From NCBI RefSeq assembly GCF_019550795.1, contig NZ_CP080545.1, positions 5,933,501 through 5,997,500 on the forward strand: 64,000 nucleotides of DNA. The letters run 5' to 3'. Origin of the DNA: Paenibacillus sp. sptzw28. GTDB taxonomy: Bacteria; Bacillota; Bacilli; Paenibacillales; Paenibacillaceae. The notes under the pieces are model-generated. The model had not been told where the DNA came from. It did not search any database and saw nothing but the letters and a program-made list of their open reading frames with translations. The translations under genes were made by a program, and so were the position numbers. Of the stretch, positions 44,177 through 53,327 are shown in pieces; position 1 is the stretch's first letter; each line of letters opens with the position of its first letter.

Positions 44177-45139
44177 TCACTCCTCACTGCCCAGCCATTT
44201 GAATATAACGCGGTTCAGACCGACCATCATGAGGAACAAGACGACGGCGACTGCGGCGGCATAACCCATTTCGAACCGGATGAACGCATAATCGAACAAA
44301 TGGGTCATAACGGTATGACCCGCATACAGCACACTCGGCATCCCCAGCAGTTGAATGCTGATGTCGAACACCTGCAGCGATGAAACAACCTGCATGACCG
44401 CCCCGAACAGCAGCTGCGGCTTGACCGACGGAACCGTGATGTACCACAGTTCCTGCCAGCGGCTGCGAATACCGTCGATCGCTCCGGCCTCATAGTAATC
44501 GCGCGGGACATTCTGGAGTCCCGCCAGGAAGGCGAGAAAGCCGATTCCCATACTCATCCAGAGAGACACGATAATCATGACAAGCAATTGTGTCTTGATG
44601 CTTTGCAGCCAGAGCCACGGCTCGTTGAAAACACCGAGCTTGATGAGCCAATAATTGATAAGTCCGTAACGGTCGCCCGAAAACATGTACAGCCAGACGA
44701 CCGATATCGCAATAGCGCTCGTAATTGCCGGTGTATAGAAGCAAAGCGTGTAGAAGAAGCGGTATTTGACCGGTATCTGGCTAATGACCCAAGCCAGCAG
44801 AAAAGCCATCGTATAACCGACCGGTCCTGTGATGACGGCGAATTTAATCGTGTTAACGATTGCTTTTAAGAATACGTCGTCATCGACAAACAGCAGCTTG
44901 TAATTGGACCACCCAATCCATCTGGGAGGCTCAACGATGTTGTAATAAGTGAAGCTGAGCACGAAAGACGTGGCCACCGGCACGATCGTAAACAAAGTGA
45001 ATATGATCAGGAACGGAGCAAGGAACAGATACGAAACTTTATGGTTCTTCATCTCCCGCCACAAGATAGCGAGTTTGCCGGAAGCGGCGGACTTAGTCTT
45101 GACAGCCGCTCCCGTCATTTCTGCAGTCGTTTCGCTCAT
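44177..45139 (-). CDS. Sugar ABC permease, MalF type (second transporter)
   Basis: A 320-residue permease with a longer cytoplasmic N-terminus (30 residues), six membrane segments and the EAA motif YEAGAIDGIRSRWQELWYIT. It overlaps the binding-protein stop by four bases and has GGGAAGGA ahead. Confidence 0.87.
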   Translation of the reverse strand: MSETTAEMTGAAVKTKSAASGKLAILWREMKNHKVSYLFLAPFLIIFTLFTIVPVATSFVLSFTYYNIVEPPRWIGWSNYKLLFVDDDVFLKAIVNTIKFAVITGPVGYTMAFLLAWVISQIPVKYRFFYTLCFYTPAITSAIAISVVWLYMFSGDRYGLINYWLIKLGVFNEPWLWLQSIKTQLLVMIIVSLWMSMGIGFLAFLAGLQNVPRDYYEAGAIDGIRSRWQELWYITVPSVKPQLLFGAVMQVVSSLQVFDISIQLLGMPSVLYAGHTVMTHLFDYAFIRFEMGYAAAVAVVLFLMMVGLNRVIFKWLGSEE

Positions 45140-48123
45140 TTATCCTTCCCCCCTTCACCGTTCTTCGAGGGGTCTGCCGCGGTATCGAGACCGAACTCCT
45201 CGCGTTTCTTGTTTAGTTCCTTGTCGATGGCGATTACGCCGTCCTCGATCGCTTCGCGCTGGTTTTTTCCGTTCAGCACGATTTCGTTCCATGTATTGGC
45301 GACGGTACGGGTCGTGTAGTATCCGCCGAGCACGATTTGCCGCTCTTTAAACCAGTTCCACTGCTCAAGGATCGAATCGATGTCCTCGGTAGGCCACGGC
45401 AGCCTCTTGAGCGCTTCAACGTTTGCCGTATTCCACCGCGCTTCGACACCCAGAAGGGCCTCGAGCTCGGTGCCGAACTGCTCCTGCACATCGGCACTGG
45501 TCCACCATTTCACAAATTTCCAGGCATTTTCCTGCTTATCGGACTGCTGAAATATAATTGCCGTCTGAGCCAAGCCGCCCGTTGAACGGTTGATTTGCCC
45601 GTCTGCCTGCTTGATGCCCGGCATCGGCTTCATCCCCCACCATCCGGTCAGCTCCGGCGCGGCCGTGGAGAGCAGCACGTAGGTGGAATAATCGGCAATG
45701 CCAATCGGCATTTCACCGGTCCGAAACCGGTTGTAGAAGTTAGCGTCCTTATTGATCTTGAAATTCGTGAACAAGCCGGTCCACATTTTGAACGCTTGCA
45801 TCGCTTCCGGAGAGCTGAGGTTCGACGATTTGCCGTCTTCCTTGTAGTAATCGCCCCCGTTCTGATACAAGAACGGCGAGAATTCATTGATCGCCAGGTC
45901 CGGATTAAGCGGAGCATGCGGGTAGTAGAAGTCCATCCCTTTCTGCTGCAGCAGCGGAATGAGATCCATAACATCCTCCCACGTATCCGGAATTTTGGTT
46001 ACGCCAAGCTGTTCCATAATGTCCTTGCGGTAGAAGAGCATATTGAAATTCTGGTTCTCGGGCAGCGCGTAATCGCCGCCGTTGTACTTGTACGGAATAA
46101 GCGCGCCGGGACGGAACCGTCCCGCAGTCTCCGCATAGTCCGGGAATTTGTTCAAATTGACGAGAGCGTTGCGGATGGCGAAATCTATTGGCACCTGTCC
46201 GTCGACGCCTAGCGCCAGGTCCGGTTGCAAACCGGTTGTCGTCGAGAGCAGCAGCTTGTTCTTGTCTCCCGCCGGGATGACGTTGATATTAACCTTGATG
46301 CCGGTATTCGCGGTAAAATCCTCATCGGCCAGCTGTTTGATGATAGCCGCCCAGTCGCGTCCGTAAGACACCCACACATCAAGTGTTTTGTCATTGTCGT
46401 ACACGTTACCGACTCCGCGGTAATCTTTGCTGAAGCTGAGCAGAAAATCATGCGCCGATGTCATCGTTTTGGAAAACCATCCGGCATTCACCTTCGGCCA
46501 GGCCTCATCCTTCGATTTGATGACGAAATAGTCAAGCTGCAGCGCTTGCTGACTCAGTCCGTTAATCCATGTGCCGAGTGAGGTCTGCGTATCTGACATC
46601 TGCTTCAACCGGCCGGGAATCGTATCCGGTTCCGCCGCCATATTAAGCAGCTGATCTCTGGCAATGCCGAGCGGGCTGATCTGCGAGCTGCCTTGTCTAA
46701 CGCCAAGCTCGTACATGATGTGGATTGAATCATCGAGATCCCGCGCCATCATGTGCAGCCTTTGCACCAGATTCGGCACATTTCGTCCAAGCTCCCAATC
46801 GCGGTTCGGGTCGGGATTCGTCCCGGTGTATAAAATAATCTCGCGGTTCAGCATCGACATGCGCTGTGAAACGCTCTGCACATTCTCGAAAATTTGACCG
46901 AGGGCGCCTACCTGCACTTCCATCCGCAGTGTGTGCTTGCCTTTCTCCAGGTAGAACGAGTAAGGCTCGCCGCCGCTCCCGCCAAGCTTCTTGAGCTGCC
47001 AATTGCCGCTGTACTCGAAATTAACCGCATTAAGCTCCTGGAACGGTACTTTTCCGTCGATCAGAATTTTGCGCTGTACCGGAATGCCATCCAGAAACCA
47101 GCTGCCATTGCGGATACCGATTTCGTAAAGGCCGGATTCAGGAGCTTCGAACGACCATTCCGCCCATTGACCGCCGCTTCGCCAGCTGCTGCCCCCGAAC
47201 GTATTCAGTCCAACGCCCTGCTGATTGAAAGGCTCGGTCGCCGGGTCGCGGTTCTCAATCCGGCGCAGCGTCGGACTCGATTTGATGACAGCGCTTTCAG
47301 CCTGCACTTTGATGAGCTGCCTTTTCGAATCCTTATACCCCTTCTCCTTATAGCTCTTCTCTACATCTGCATAGGTCTCCATATGTACCGGGGAAAAGAT
47401 ACGCAATTCGCCGATGGCAGCAGGTTCGCGGATAGCGGTCATGCGGATCGTGTGTTTGCCTTGGGTCAGATGAAACCGCAGCGGTTCGTACACTTTGCTT
47501 TCGGAGTCACGGAAGTCGGCATACTGCCACCCGGACACCTCTTCCTGGCGCGGATTAAATTCGTTGCCTTGATTATCCTTCCATACAGGCCCCGCTTCTT
47601 TCCACATCCGCATAAACTCCAGTTTCTTCGCCTGAATGAACGGATACTTGCCGTCGATCCTCAGATCGCGTAGGACCGAGGACCGTTTGCCCTCCATCGC
47701 GTAGTATGTCATGCCCATTTGATAAAAGCCGTCCTGCGGAATATCCACGGTGTACTCCACCCAGCTGTCCTCTTCAGACAAAACGAGTGATTCTCCCATT
47801 TCCTTGCCGATGCCGGTTTGTTTACTGGCGCCTGTGCCTGCGATGTCCGAATACAGGGATGCTGGAATGACCAAATTAATTCCTTTCGTATCCGTAACGC
47901 CTTCAGACTGCATCGATTCGTAATACTTGAGGAACGAAGGCTCCAGCTTCGAATAATACGATTCTTCCTCCAGCATCGATTGCCCACCGGCGTCCTTATA
48001 CTCCGGCACTCCCGCCATCGCCTGATCGTCGAACCCTCTACCCTGGCTCCACCAAATTATAAAGATGATAAGGGCACAGACGGCTATGATGGATACGGTA
48101 TATTTGCGTAAAATGCGCAGCAA
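45136..48123 (-). CDS. Membrane-anchored 995-residue sugar-binding protein with two CBM-like modules
   Basis: First gene of the operon. Residues 10-25 form an uncleaved membrane anchor (TVSIIAVCALIIFIIWW) with no convincing lipobox. Residues 82-245 and 270-405 are two beta-sandwich modules of CBM6/35-like look: each has a W-x-E-[YW] strand (SWVEYTVDIPQDGFYQMGM; QWAEWSFEAPESGLYEIGI) and a final GKHT[IL]RM strand. A helical region (410-560) leads to a type 1 solute-binding domain (578-985, LDVWVSYGRDWAAIIKQL). The usual protein has about 450 residues. The start is TTG seven bases behind GGGGGGAG. Confidence 0.83.
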   Translation of the reverse strand: MLRILRKYTVSIIAVCALIIFIIWWSQGRGFDDQAMAGVPEYKDAGGQSMLEEESYYSKLEPSFLKYYESMQSEGVTDTKGINLVIPASLYSDIAGTGASKQTGIGKEMGESLVLSEEDSWVEYTVDIPQDGFYQMGMTYYAMEGKRSSVLRDLRIDGKYPFIQAKKLEFMRMWKEAGPVWKDNQGNEFNPRQEEVSGWQYADFRDSESKVYEPLRFHLTQGKHTIRMTAIREPAAIGELRIFSPVHMETYADVEKSYKEKGYKDSKRQLIKVQAESAVIKSSPTLRRIENRDPATEPFNQQGVGLNTFGGSSWRSGGQWAEWSFEAPESGLYEIGIRNGSWFLDGIPVQRKILIDGKVPFQELNAVNFEYSGNWQLKKLGGSGGEPYSFYLEKGKHTLRMEVQVGALGQIFENVQSVSQRMSMLNREIILYTGTNPDPNRDWELGRNVPNLVQRLHMMARDLDDSIHIMYELGVRQGSSQISPLGIARDQLLNMAAEPDTIPGRLKQMSDTQTSLGTWINGLSQQALQLDYFVIKSKDEAWPKVNAGWFSKTMTSAHDFLLSFSKDYRGVGNVYDNDKTLDVWVSYGRDWAAIIKQLADEDFTANTGIKVNINVIPAGDKNKLLLSTTTGLQPDLALGVDGQVPIDFAIRNALVNLNKFPDYAETAGRFRPGALIPYKYNGGDYALPENQNFNMLFYRKDIMEQLGVTKIPDTWEDVMDLIPLLQQKGMDFYYPHAPLNPDLAINEFSPFLYQNGGDYYKEDGKSSNLSSPEAMQAFKMWTGLFTNFKINKDANFYNRFRTGEMPIGIADYSTYVLLSTAAPELTGWWGMKPMPGIKQADGQINRSTGGLAQTAIIFQQSDKQENAWKFVKWWTSADVQEQFGTELEALLGVEARWNTANVEALKRLPWPTEDIDSILEQWNWFKERQIVLGGYYTTRTVANTWNEIVLNGKNQREAIEDGVIAIDKELNKKREEFGLDTAADPSKNGEGGKDK

Positions 48124-48198
48124 GACAGCTCCCCCCTTAATCTAACCAATGTAATTGTATTATGTAATGGCTTAAATCTCCTCTGATGCTCGGCATTT

Positions 48199-48212
48199 CG
48201 AAAACGTTTTCG
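48199..48212. promoter_or_regulatory. LacI-type operator in the leader of the sugar operon
   Basis: CGAAAACGTTTTCG is perfectly palindromic with the central CG typical of LacI-family sites. It lies about 85 bases downstream of the predicted start site and is the likely target of the 34132 regulator. Confidence 0.65.
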
Positions 48213-48276
48213 GCAAATTCGGGTATTATTCGGATTTCTTAGTTTAACAACGCGTTTTTCGAGGGTTATTGGGAAA

Positions 48277-48290
48277 TGTAAATGCTTACA
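48277..48290. promoter_or_regulatory. cre-like site at the start point
   Basis: TGTAAATGCTTACA matches the CcpA consensus TGWAANCGNTNWCA with one mismatch. It overlaps the predicted transcription start, implying catabolite repression. Confidence 0.6.
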
Positions 48291-48296
48291 AACGTG

Positions 48297-48325
48297 ATTA
48301 TAGAGTGGCATCCATGCGTTGTCAA
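48297..48325 (-). promoter_or_regulatory. Consensus SigA promoter of the nine-gene operon
   Basis: On the minus strand TTGACA (48320-48325), exactly 17 bases, TATAAT (48297-48302). It is a perfect match in both hexamers; the leader is about 165 bases. Confidence 0.88.
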
Positions 48326-48366
48326 TGCTGTTTTGAAAAGGATTCACGGATTCATATAACATTTAG

Positions 48367-48380
48367 ATAAAACGTTTTCG
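48367..48380. promoter_or_regulatory. Second LacI-type operator, upstream of the promoter
   Basis: A core AAAACGTTTT within ATAAAACGTTTTCG repeats the 48199 operator. The two centres are 168 bp apart and flank the promoter. Confidence 0.6.
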
Positions 48381-48437
48381 GTTTCATATAATAATTTCTT
48401 ATGCTCAGCTCCGATCATCCGGTTACCGTCACAAAAA

Positions 48438-48457
48438 GGGCCCTCACATTGAGGACC
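48438..48457 (-). terminator. Terminator of the amino acid ABC operon
   Basis: GGCCCTC/GAGGACC arms (one G-T pair) with an ACATT loop, followed on the minus strand by CTTTTTG. The 48124-48520 gap otherwise holds only the regulatory sites listed and no gene. Confidence 0.6.
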
Positions 48458-48520
48458 TGGAGCATTCTTTCGCACCGATGTAATTCAAGCGGTAATAGCG
48501 GCTAGATTCTGCTGTATTGC

Positions 48521-49252
48521 TCAAAGCACCTTGGACAGGAATGCTTCGGTCCTCTCATGCTTGGGACGTCCAAAAAGTTCCTCCGGCGTACCTTCTTCCA
48601 CAATACAGCCTCGCTCCATGAACATGATACGGTCGCCCACCTCCCTGGCGAATCCCATTTCGTGAGTCACGACGACCATCGTCATCCCTTCCTTGGCGAG
48701 CTGCTTCATAACGGCCAGCACCTCCCCGACCATCTCCGGATCGAGGGCTGAGGTCGGTTCATCAAAAAGCATGATTTTCGGCTCCATAGCCAGCGCCCGG
48801 GCAATCGCAACACGCTGGGCTTGACCTCCGGACAATGATGCGGGGTTCACATCCGCCTTGTCCGCAAGACCGACTTTTCGCAGCAGCTCCGCAGCTTTAT
48901 TCCGCGCTTTATCAGCCGGCCATTGTCTAACCCGGATCGGGGAAATGGTAATATTGTCGATGACCTTCATATGGGGAAACAGGTTGAACTGTTGAAAAAC
49001 CATCCCTACCTCGGTGCGGATTTCGTTTATACGGGCCTTTGGGTCCATCAGCGACTGGCCTTCAATCCGAATATCCCCGCTGTCCGGGCGCTCCAATAGG
49101 TTCAAACAGCGGAGAAACGTTGATTTGCCGGACCCGGATGGCCCGATAACGACCACCACCTCCTGATCGTATATATCGATATCTATATTGTTAAGCACGA
49201 CATTGGATCCGAATGATTTTGTAAGACCGCTTACCTGGATAACCGGATGCAC
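48521..49252 (-). CDS. Polar amino acid ABC transporter ATPase (GlnQ type)
   Basis: A 243-residue ATPase: Walker [10 protein letters not shown], signature LSGGQAQR, Walker [15 protein letters not shown] and the H-loop [10 protein letters not shown]. These are the hallmarks of the GlnQ/HisP subfamily. I chose the GTG at 49252, eight bases behind AAGGAAGG and just after the permease stop; the frame is open far upstream but inside the permease gene. It energises uptake with the two genes before it. Confidence 0.9.
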   Translation of the reverse strand: MHPVIQVSGLTKSFGSNVVLNNIDIDIYDQEVVVVIGPSGSGKSTFLRCLNLLERPDSGDIRIEGQSLMDPKARINEIRTEVGMVFQQFNLFPHMKVIDNITISPIRVRQWPADKARNKAAELLRKVGLADKADVNPASLSGGQAQRVAIARALAMEPKIMLFDEPTSALDPEMVGEVLAVMKQLAKEGMTMVVVTHEMGFAREVGDRIMFMERGCIVEEGTPEELFGRPKHERTEAFLSKVL

Positions 49253-49254
49253 GA

Positions 49255-49905
49255 TTAATACACCTTCCTTTCCAAGTAGATGAGCAGTTTGCTGAGCGAG
49301 TAGGTGAGAACGAAATAGATGAAAGCCGCGCTCAGGTACGGCTCCCATACGCGGATATACTGACCCTTCATCACGTTGCTCCAATACATAATTTCGGGGA
49401 CCGCTATAAGGGCTACGAGAGAGGAGTCCTTCACGAGTACGATAAACTCGTTTCCGAAGGCCGGGATCATTCGCTTGACGGCTTGCGGCAAAACTATGTA
49501 TCTCATCGTTTGGGCGCGTGTCATGCCAAGCGAATTGGCTGCCTCCGTTTGACCTGCGTCAATCGATTGGATGCCTGCCCTGTATATTTCGGCCGTATAT
49601 GCCGCCGAATTCAAGGTGAGCGCCGTAACCGCGGCGATAATAGGATTGGTGCCGCCCCAGATCATGGGAATGAGTCCAAAGTGAACGATTAATATTTGAA
49701 CATATAAGGGAGTTCCACGAAAAAAATTGATGTATCCGTTCATCGGAAGGCGCCAATACCACCGACGCGACATTTTGCCGAATCCGACTCCAAGGCCGAG
49801 CATCGAGCCCAAAATAATGGATAGAATGGAAATTCCAATCGTCAGAAGGGTACCTCTCAACAGAAGAGGGGCATAATCAAATATAATGTCGAATCTAAAG
49901 TCCAT
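49255..49905 (-). CDS. Polar amino acid ABC transporter permease
   Basis: A 216-residue permease of the HisM/GlnP type, with the EAA-like loop [20 protein letters not shown] and about five membrane segments. The ATG at 49905 has GGAAAGG; the frame continues 15 codons upstream without a better start. It lies between the binding protein and the ATPase in one leftward operon. Confidence 0.9.
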   Translation of the reverse strand: MDFRFDIIFDYAPLLLRGTLLTIGISILSIILGSMLGLGVGFGKMSRRWYWRLPMNGYINFFRGTPLYVQILIVHFGLIPMIWGGTNPIIAAVTALTLNSAAYTAEIYRAGIQSIDAGQTEAANSLGMTRAQTMRYIVLPQAVKRMIPAFGNEFIVLVKDSSLVALIAVPEIMYWSNVMKGQYIRVWEPYLSAAFIYFVLTYSLSKLLIYLERKVY

Positions 49906-49978
49906 CCAGCCCTTCCTTTCCGGTTGTAAAATTGAAAAAAGCATGCGCAAAATGACGATTACGCATGCTTGCCGCGCC

Positions 49979-50818
49979 TTACTTCGCGTTCAGCAGGTTT
50001 TCCGTATTCGGCTCTTTACCGAACCATTTCTTATATACCTCAGCGTATTTGCCGTTCTCGATCACCTTCCTGATCACAGGATCAAGCTTAGCCTTGAGTT
50101 CGCTCCCCTTCGGATAAGCGATCCCGTAATATTCCGGATGGAAATGCTCCGGATCCAAAATATCTTCATACTTCTTGCCCGGGTTGTTCTTGATGTAATC
50201 GTTCACGATGGCAATATCGGCGACAACGGCATCAACGCCGCCTTTATCCATTTCCAGCAGGGCTACGGCATTGCTGTCGAACCTTTTCAAATCCGTATTA
50301 CCCTTGCCCATTATTTCAGTCATTAGGGTATCGGCTGTGGTCGCGCCCTGCACGGCAACCTTCTTTCCTTTCAAATCAAGAGCGGACTTAATACCGCTTC
50401 CTTTCTTTACCATAATTACGTTGGTGGATTCAAAATAAGGGATTGAGAAATCAAACGTCTGCTTGCGATCATCCGTTATCGAAATGGCGGAGATTCCCGC
50501 CTGGTATTCTTTCCCCTGCTTCACGCTCTCCAGCATCGTATCCCATGCAACATTGTTCACCTCATACTTAAGCCCGGCCTCGTTCATCACCGCAGCAAGG
50601 AAATCGATATCGAAGCCGGTAATCTTGTCTTTGTCCATAAACTCCATAGGCTCATAAGACGCATCGCTTCCAATCATGTACGTTATGCCGCTGTTACCGT
50701 TACCGGCAGATCCGGCCCCCTGGGTGTTCGATCCTCCATTATCAGTCCTGGCACCGCAACCAGCCGCTATGGCAATCGCAGTAAATGTAATAATAGTTAA
50801 CATTATTCTTTTTCTCAT
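49979..50818 (-). CDS. Polar amino acid binding lipoprotein
   Basis: A 279-residue family 3 solute-binding protein. The signal ends in IAAGC, the lipobox, followed by a Gly/Asn/Ser tether. Ligand-region motifs are YEPMEFMDKDKITGFDIDF, FSIPYFEST and KKVAVQGATTAD. The exact amino acid is not evident; the conserved acidic and aromatic residues fit polar side chains such as glutamine or arginine. A TnrA/GlnR box lies 84-100 bases upstream. Confidence 0.9.
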   Translation of the reverse strand: MRKRIMLTIITFTAIAIAAGCGARTDNGGSNTQGAGSAGNGNSGITYMIGSDASYEPMEFMDKDKITGFDIDFLAAVMNEAGLKYEVNNVAWDTMLESVKQGKEYQAGISAISITDDRKQTFDFSIPYFESTNVIMVKKGSGIKSALDLKGKKVAVQGATTADTLMTEIMGKGNTDLKRFDSNAVALLEMDKGGVDAVVADIAIVNDYIKNNPGKKYEDILDPEHFHPEYYGIAYPKGSELKAKLDPVIRKVIENGKYAEVYKKWFGKEPNTENLLNAK

Positions 50819-50901
50819 ACTCCACTCTCCTATGGATTTAGTAAACCTATAAGGATTTTATCAGGAAAAAGTGGTTGTTACAATTAATTTTCAACTTTTA
50901 A

Positions 50902-50918
50902 TGTTAGATTATATAACC
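50902..50918. promoter_or_regulatory. TnrA/GlnR-type box upstream of the amino acid importer
   Basis: TGTTAGATTATATAACC matches TGTNANATTTTNTNACA at 13 of 15 defined positions. Its distance to the start codon is nearly the same as for the nirB box. Confidence 0.6.
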
Positions 50919-51053
50919 TCAATGTTACATAATAGTTAATAATTCTGAACTACTCCCTTTTACAAAATTTTCTTGTTACCTCCTTGCGGAACCAGCGTAT
51001 AACTCCGTAGTATTACATAAATTAGCAGATAACTACTTATTGGAGGGGTATGA

Positions 51054-51893
51054 ATGAATCCGGAAACAAATCCAAGAACAAACAAACTGAACGTGAAGCC
51101 TTTCATCACCTTCGCTGTCGTTGCGGTTATTGCCGTTATCATCGGCTTCAACGGCTTTGCGACTGTCCAGTACGGCAATGTCGGGCTTTACAAAACATTC
51201 GGTAAATTAAACGACAACATTCTTGCTCCCGGCATTCATATGAAAATCCCTTTTATCCAGACGATCATTCAAGTCAATACTCAGGTGACGAAAGCGGAGA
51301 CGGATACTTCCGCTTCCTCGAAGGACCTTCAGCCGGTCTCCACTCATGTGGCCGTAAACTACTCGGTGAACAAAGCGGCGGCATATAATCTGATGAACAA
51401 TGTGGGCGGCTCTTTTGACAGCATCATCGTGGGTCCGGCGATTCAGGAGATCGTAAAGGAGGTCACCGCGCGGTATCCGGCGGAAGACTTAATAGCAAAG
51501 CGGGACGTCGTGGCAGGAGAAGTCCGGGAGCATCTGACAACCCGGTTAGCCAAATACGACTTGATTGTTAATGACATCAATATTGTGAATTTCAAATTCT
51601 CCGATGCGTTCAACCAGTCGATCGAAGCGAAGCAGGTTGCCCAGCAGCAAGCGCTAAAGGCGGAAAACGATTTGAAACGGGTCCAAATCGAAGCGAAGCA
51701 GAAAGTCGCGCAGGCCCAGGCGGAAGCCGAGTCCTTGAAGCTTAAGAAGCTGGAGGTAACCCCGGAGCTCGTGCAGCTTAAGCAGATCGAGGTGCAGGAG
51801 AAAGCGCTGGAGAAGTGGGACGGCAAGCTGCCGAGCGTGACAGGCGGCGCAACGCCATTCATCGATCTAGGCAGCCTTAGCGCCGGTAAATAA
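51054..51893 (+). CDS. Prohibitin-like SPFH/Band 7 protein
   Basis: A 279-residue membrane protein: one N-terminal membrane segment (residues 16-36), an SPFH domain (40-200: QYGNVGLYKTFGKLNDNILAPG, AIQEIVKEVTARYPAEDLI) and a long coiled coil (EAKQVAQQQALKAENDLKRV onward). Such proteins assemble membrane microdomains and may hold AAA proteases. TTGGAGGGG precedes the ATG. Monocistronic with its own terminator. Confidence 0.88.
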   Translation: MNPETNPRTNKLNVKPFITFAVVAVIAVIIGFNGFATVQYGNVGLYKTFGKLNDNILAPGIHMKIPFIQTIIQVNTQVTKAETDTSASSKDLQPVSTHVAVNYSVNKAAAYNLMNNVGGSFDSIIVGPAIQEIVKEVTARYPAEDLIAKRDVVAGEVREHLTTRLAKYDLIVNDINIVNFKFSDAFNQSIEAKQVAQQQALKAENDLKRVQIEAKQKVAQAQAEAESLKLKKLEVTPELVQLKQIEVQEKALEKWDGKLPSVTGGATPFIDLGSLSAGK

Positions 51894-51914
51894 CTGTTTG
51901 TCCTCCAAGAGAGA

Positions 51915-51944
51915 ACACCTGCCAATCGGCGGGTGTCTTTTTTT
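51915..51944 (+). terminator. Terminator of the SPFH gene
   Basis: ACACCTGCC/GGCGGGTGT with a four-base loop (one wobble pair) followed by a run of seven T. Confidence 0.85.
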
Positions 51945-52080
51945 GATGCCTGCCGCGAAACGCTTAAGGTACTACGGAAAGATAGTACTACTCAGCTTCT
52001 GCAATTTGGCTAGAATAAGATTATGACCTGGTCATAAGACGAGGACTTAAACACAACTCAAATATACGGAGGAATCGGTT

Positions 52081-52530
52081 ATGCAAACCGCTCGCAGCAG
52101 AAGGAATACACCGGCGTTTACTTTTCTATCCTGGGCTTCGTTCATCCTCGCTCTCCTTGGAATGTTCATTGGGATTTACACCTTGCAGGAACCGCTCAGC
52201 GTCAAAGGCTATTACGCAGTCAGCGCTTTATATTTAACAATGGCTTCGTTCGTTCTGCAAAAGGTCGTCCGCGACAATATGGAGGATGAGCACGAGACGC
52301 GCAAACGAAACACAACGGCTTTCACTTTCATGGCATGGATCGCTTTCACAACTGCGTTATTGGCCATGTTTATCGGCATTTACAACCTGAATCAACCTCT
52401 TTCGGTGCAGGGCTATTATGCGGTCTGCGCGCTGTTCCTTACGATGTCCTCCTTCGTCCTGCAGAAAACGGTGCGGGACAACAACGAGGATAACGAGCGT
52501 GAAGAAGAGAAAATCGAGCCCGAGCTTTAA
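52081..52530 (+). CDS. YiaA/YiaB-like membrane protein, tandem two-helix repeats
   Basis: A 149-residue protein built from two copies of the YiaA/B two-helix domain. The first is TFLSWASFILALLGMFIGIY to VLQKVVRDN (residues 11-65), the second TFMAWIAFTTALLAMFIGIY to VLQKTVRDN (81-135). The two share GYYAV and SFVLQK. Four membrane helices and an acidic tail result. CGGAGG precedes the ATG. The function of the family is unknown. Confidence 0.85.
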   Translation: MQTARSRRNTPAFTFLSWASFILALLGMFIGIYTLQEPLSVKGYYAVSALYLTMASFVLQKVVRDNMEDEHETRKRNTTAFTFMAWIAFTTALLAMFIGIYNLNQPLSVQGYYAVCALFLTMSSFVLQKTVRDNNEDNEREEEKIEPEL

Positions 52531-52564
52531 GTGCACGCTGAGTACGGCACAACATTAACGATGC

Positions 52565-52592
52565 AAAAAAGCACCCTTTCGGGTGCTTTTTT
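52565..52592. terminator. Bidirectional terminator
   Basis: AAAAAAGCACCC/GGGTGCTTTTTT with a TTTC loop, perfect on both strands, between convergent genes. Confidence 0.9.
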
Positions 52593-52596
52593 GGCT

Positions 52597-53244
52597 TTAT
52601 TCCAGCGATTTTCCGCCGGTATCCGTAATTTGCTCCGCCTGCTCCAGTACATTCGAAGGCTTGCCTCCGAAATAGGCTTCGATTTTCCTGCATGCATAAA
52701 TGGAGAAGACTATGAATAGCAGGACATACAGGATCTGAAGCGGATGTTCTGCATACCTCGCGAGGTCGTGTCCAATATATGAAACGGCAAATACCATCAC
52801 CGCTTTTCCAAGTGTCACCGAGATCAGGAAAGACCTTAGCCGCATGCCCGCAAGGGCCGCCGCGATATTAATAATGACAAAGGGTCCGACGGGAAAGAAG
52901 CTTAGCACAAGGACATAGCTGAACGCATTCCGGCGCACCCACTCCAGCCTTTTCTCCACCTTCGGCTTTCGGGCCCAGCGCTGTACATAAGCGGTTTCAG
53001 CCATCTTGCGGACAAGGAGGAAAGTAGTCAGGCACCCGCTTACAATACCGAGCCACGAATAAAAGAAGCCCGGCCATAAGCCGTAAACCGCGGCATTCAC
53101 CCCCACAATGACAATGGTCGGCAGTGGCGGGATAAACGACTTTAGAAACGTCAAGAGGATGCCGGGAAGCGGTCCGAATGACCGGTACCGTTCCATGGCT
53201 TCCTTGAGATTGTCTTCGGTTATATATGACATGATATCTATCAT
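52597..53244 (-). CDS. TVP38/TMEM64-type (VTT domain) membrane protein
   Basis: A 215-residue polytopic protein with the VTT/SNARE-associated pattern: FIPPLPTIVIVGVNAAVYGLWPGFF, shortened here to PPLPTIVIVGVNAAVYG, then FFPVGPFVIINIAAALAG. Members act as lipid scramblases or have DedA-like roles. AGGA lies eight bases before the ATG. It follows the desaturase on the same strand behind a terminator. Confidence 0.8.
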   Translation of the reverse strand: MIDIMSYITEDNLKEAMERYRSFGPLPGILLTFLKSFIPPLPTIVIVGVNAAVYGLWPGFFYSWLGIVSGCLTTFLLVRKMAETAYVQRWARKPKVEKRLEWVRRNAFSYVLVLSFFPVGPFVIINIAAALAGMRLRSFLISVTLGKAVMVFAVSYIGHDLARYAEHPLQILYVLLFIVFSIYACRKIEAYFGGKPSNVLEQAEQITDTGGKSLE

Positions 53245-53296
53245 TCAGCACATCCTGTTTCCTGTGTTAACGGCATTTCTTATTATATCAAAAAAA

Positions 53297-53327
53297 CAGG
53301 CAGCCAGGTTTATTCCCCTGCTGCCTT
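53297..53327 (-). terminator. Terminator of the desaturase gene
   Basis: A CAGGCAGC/GCTGCCT-type stem overlapping the desaturase stop, followed on the minus strand by GTTTTTTTGAT. Confidence 0.7.
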
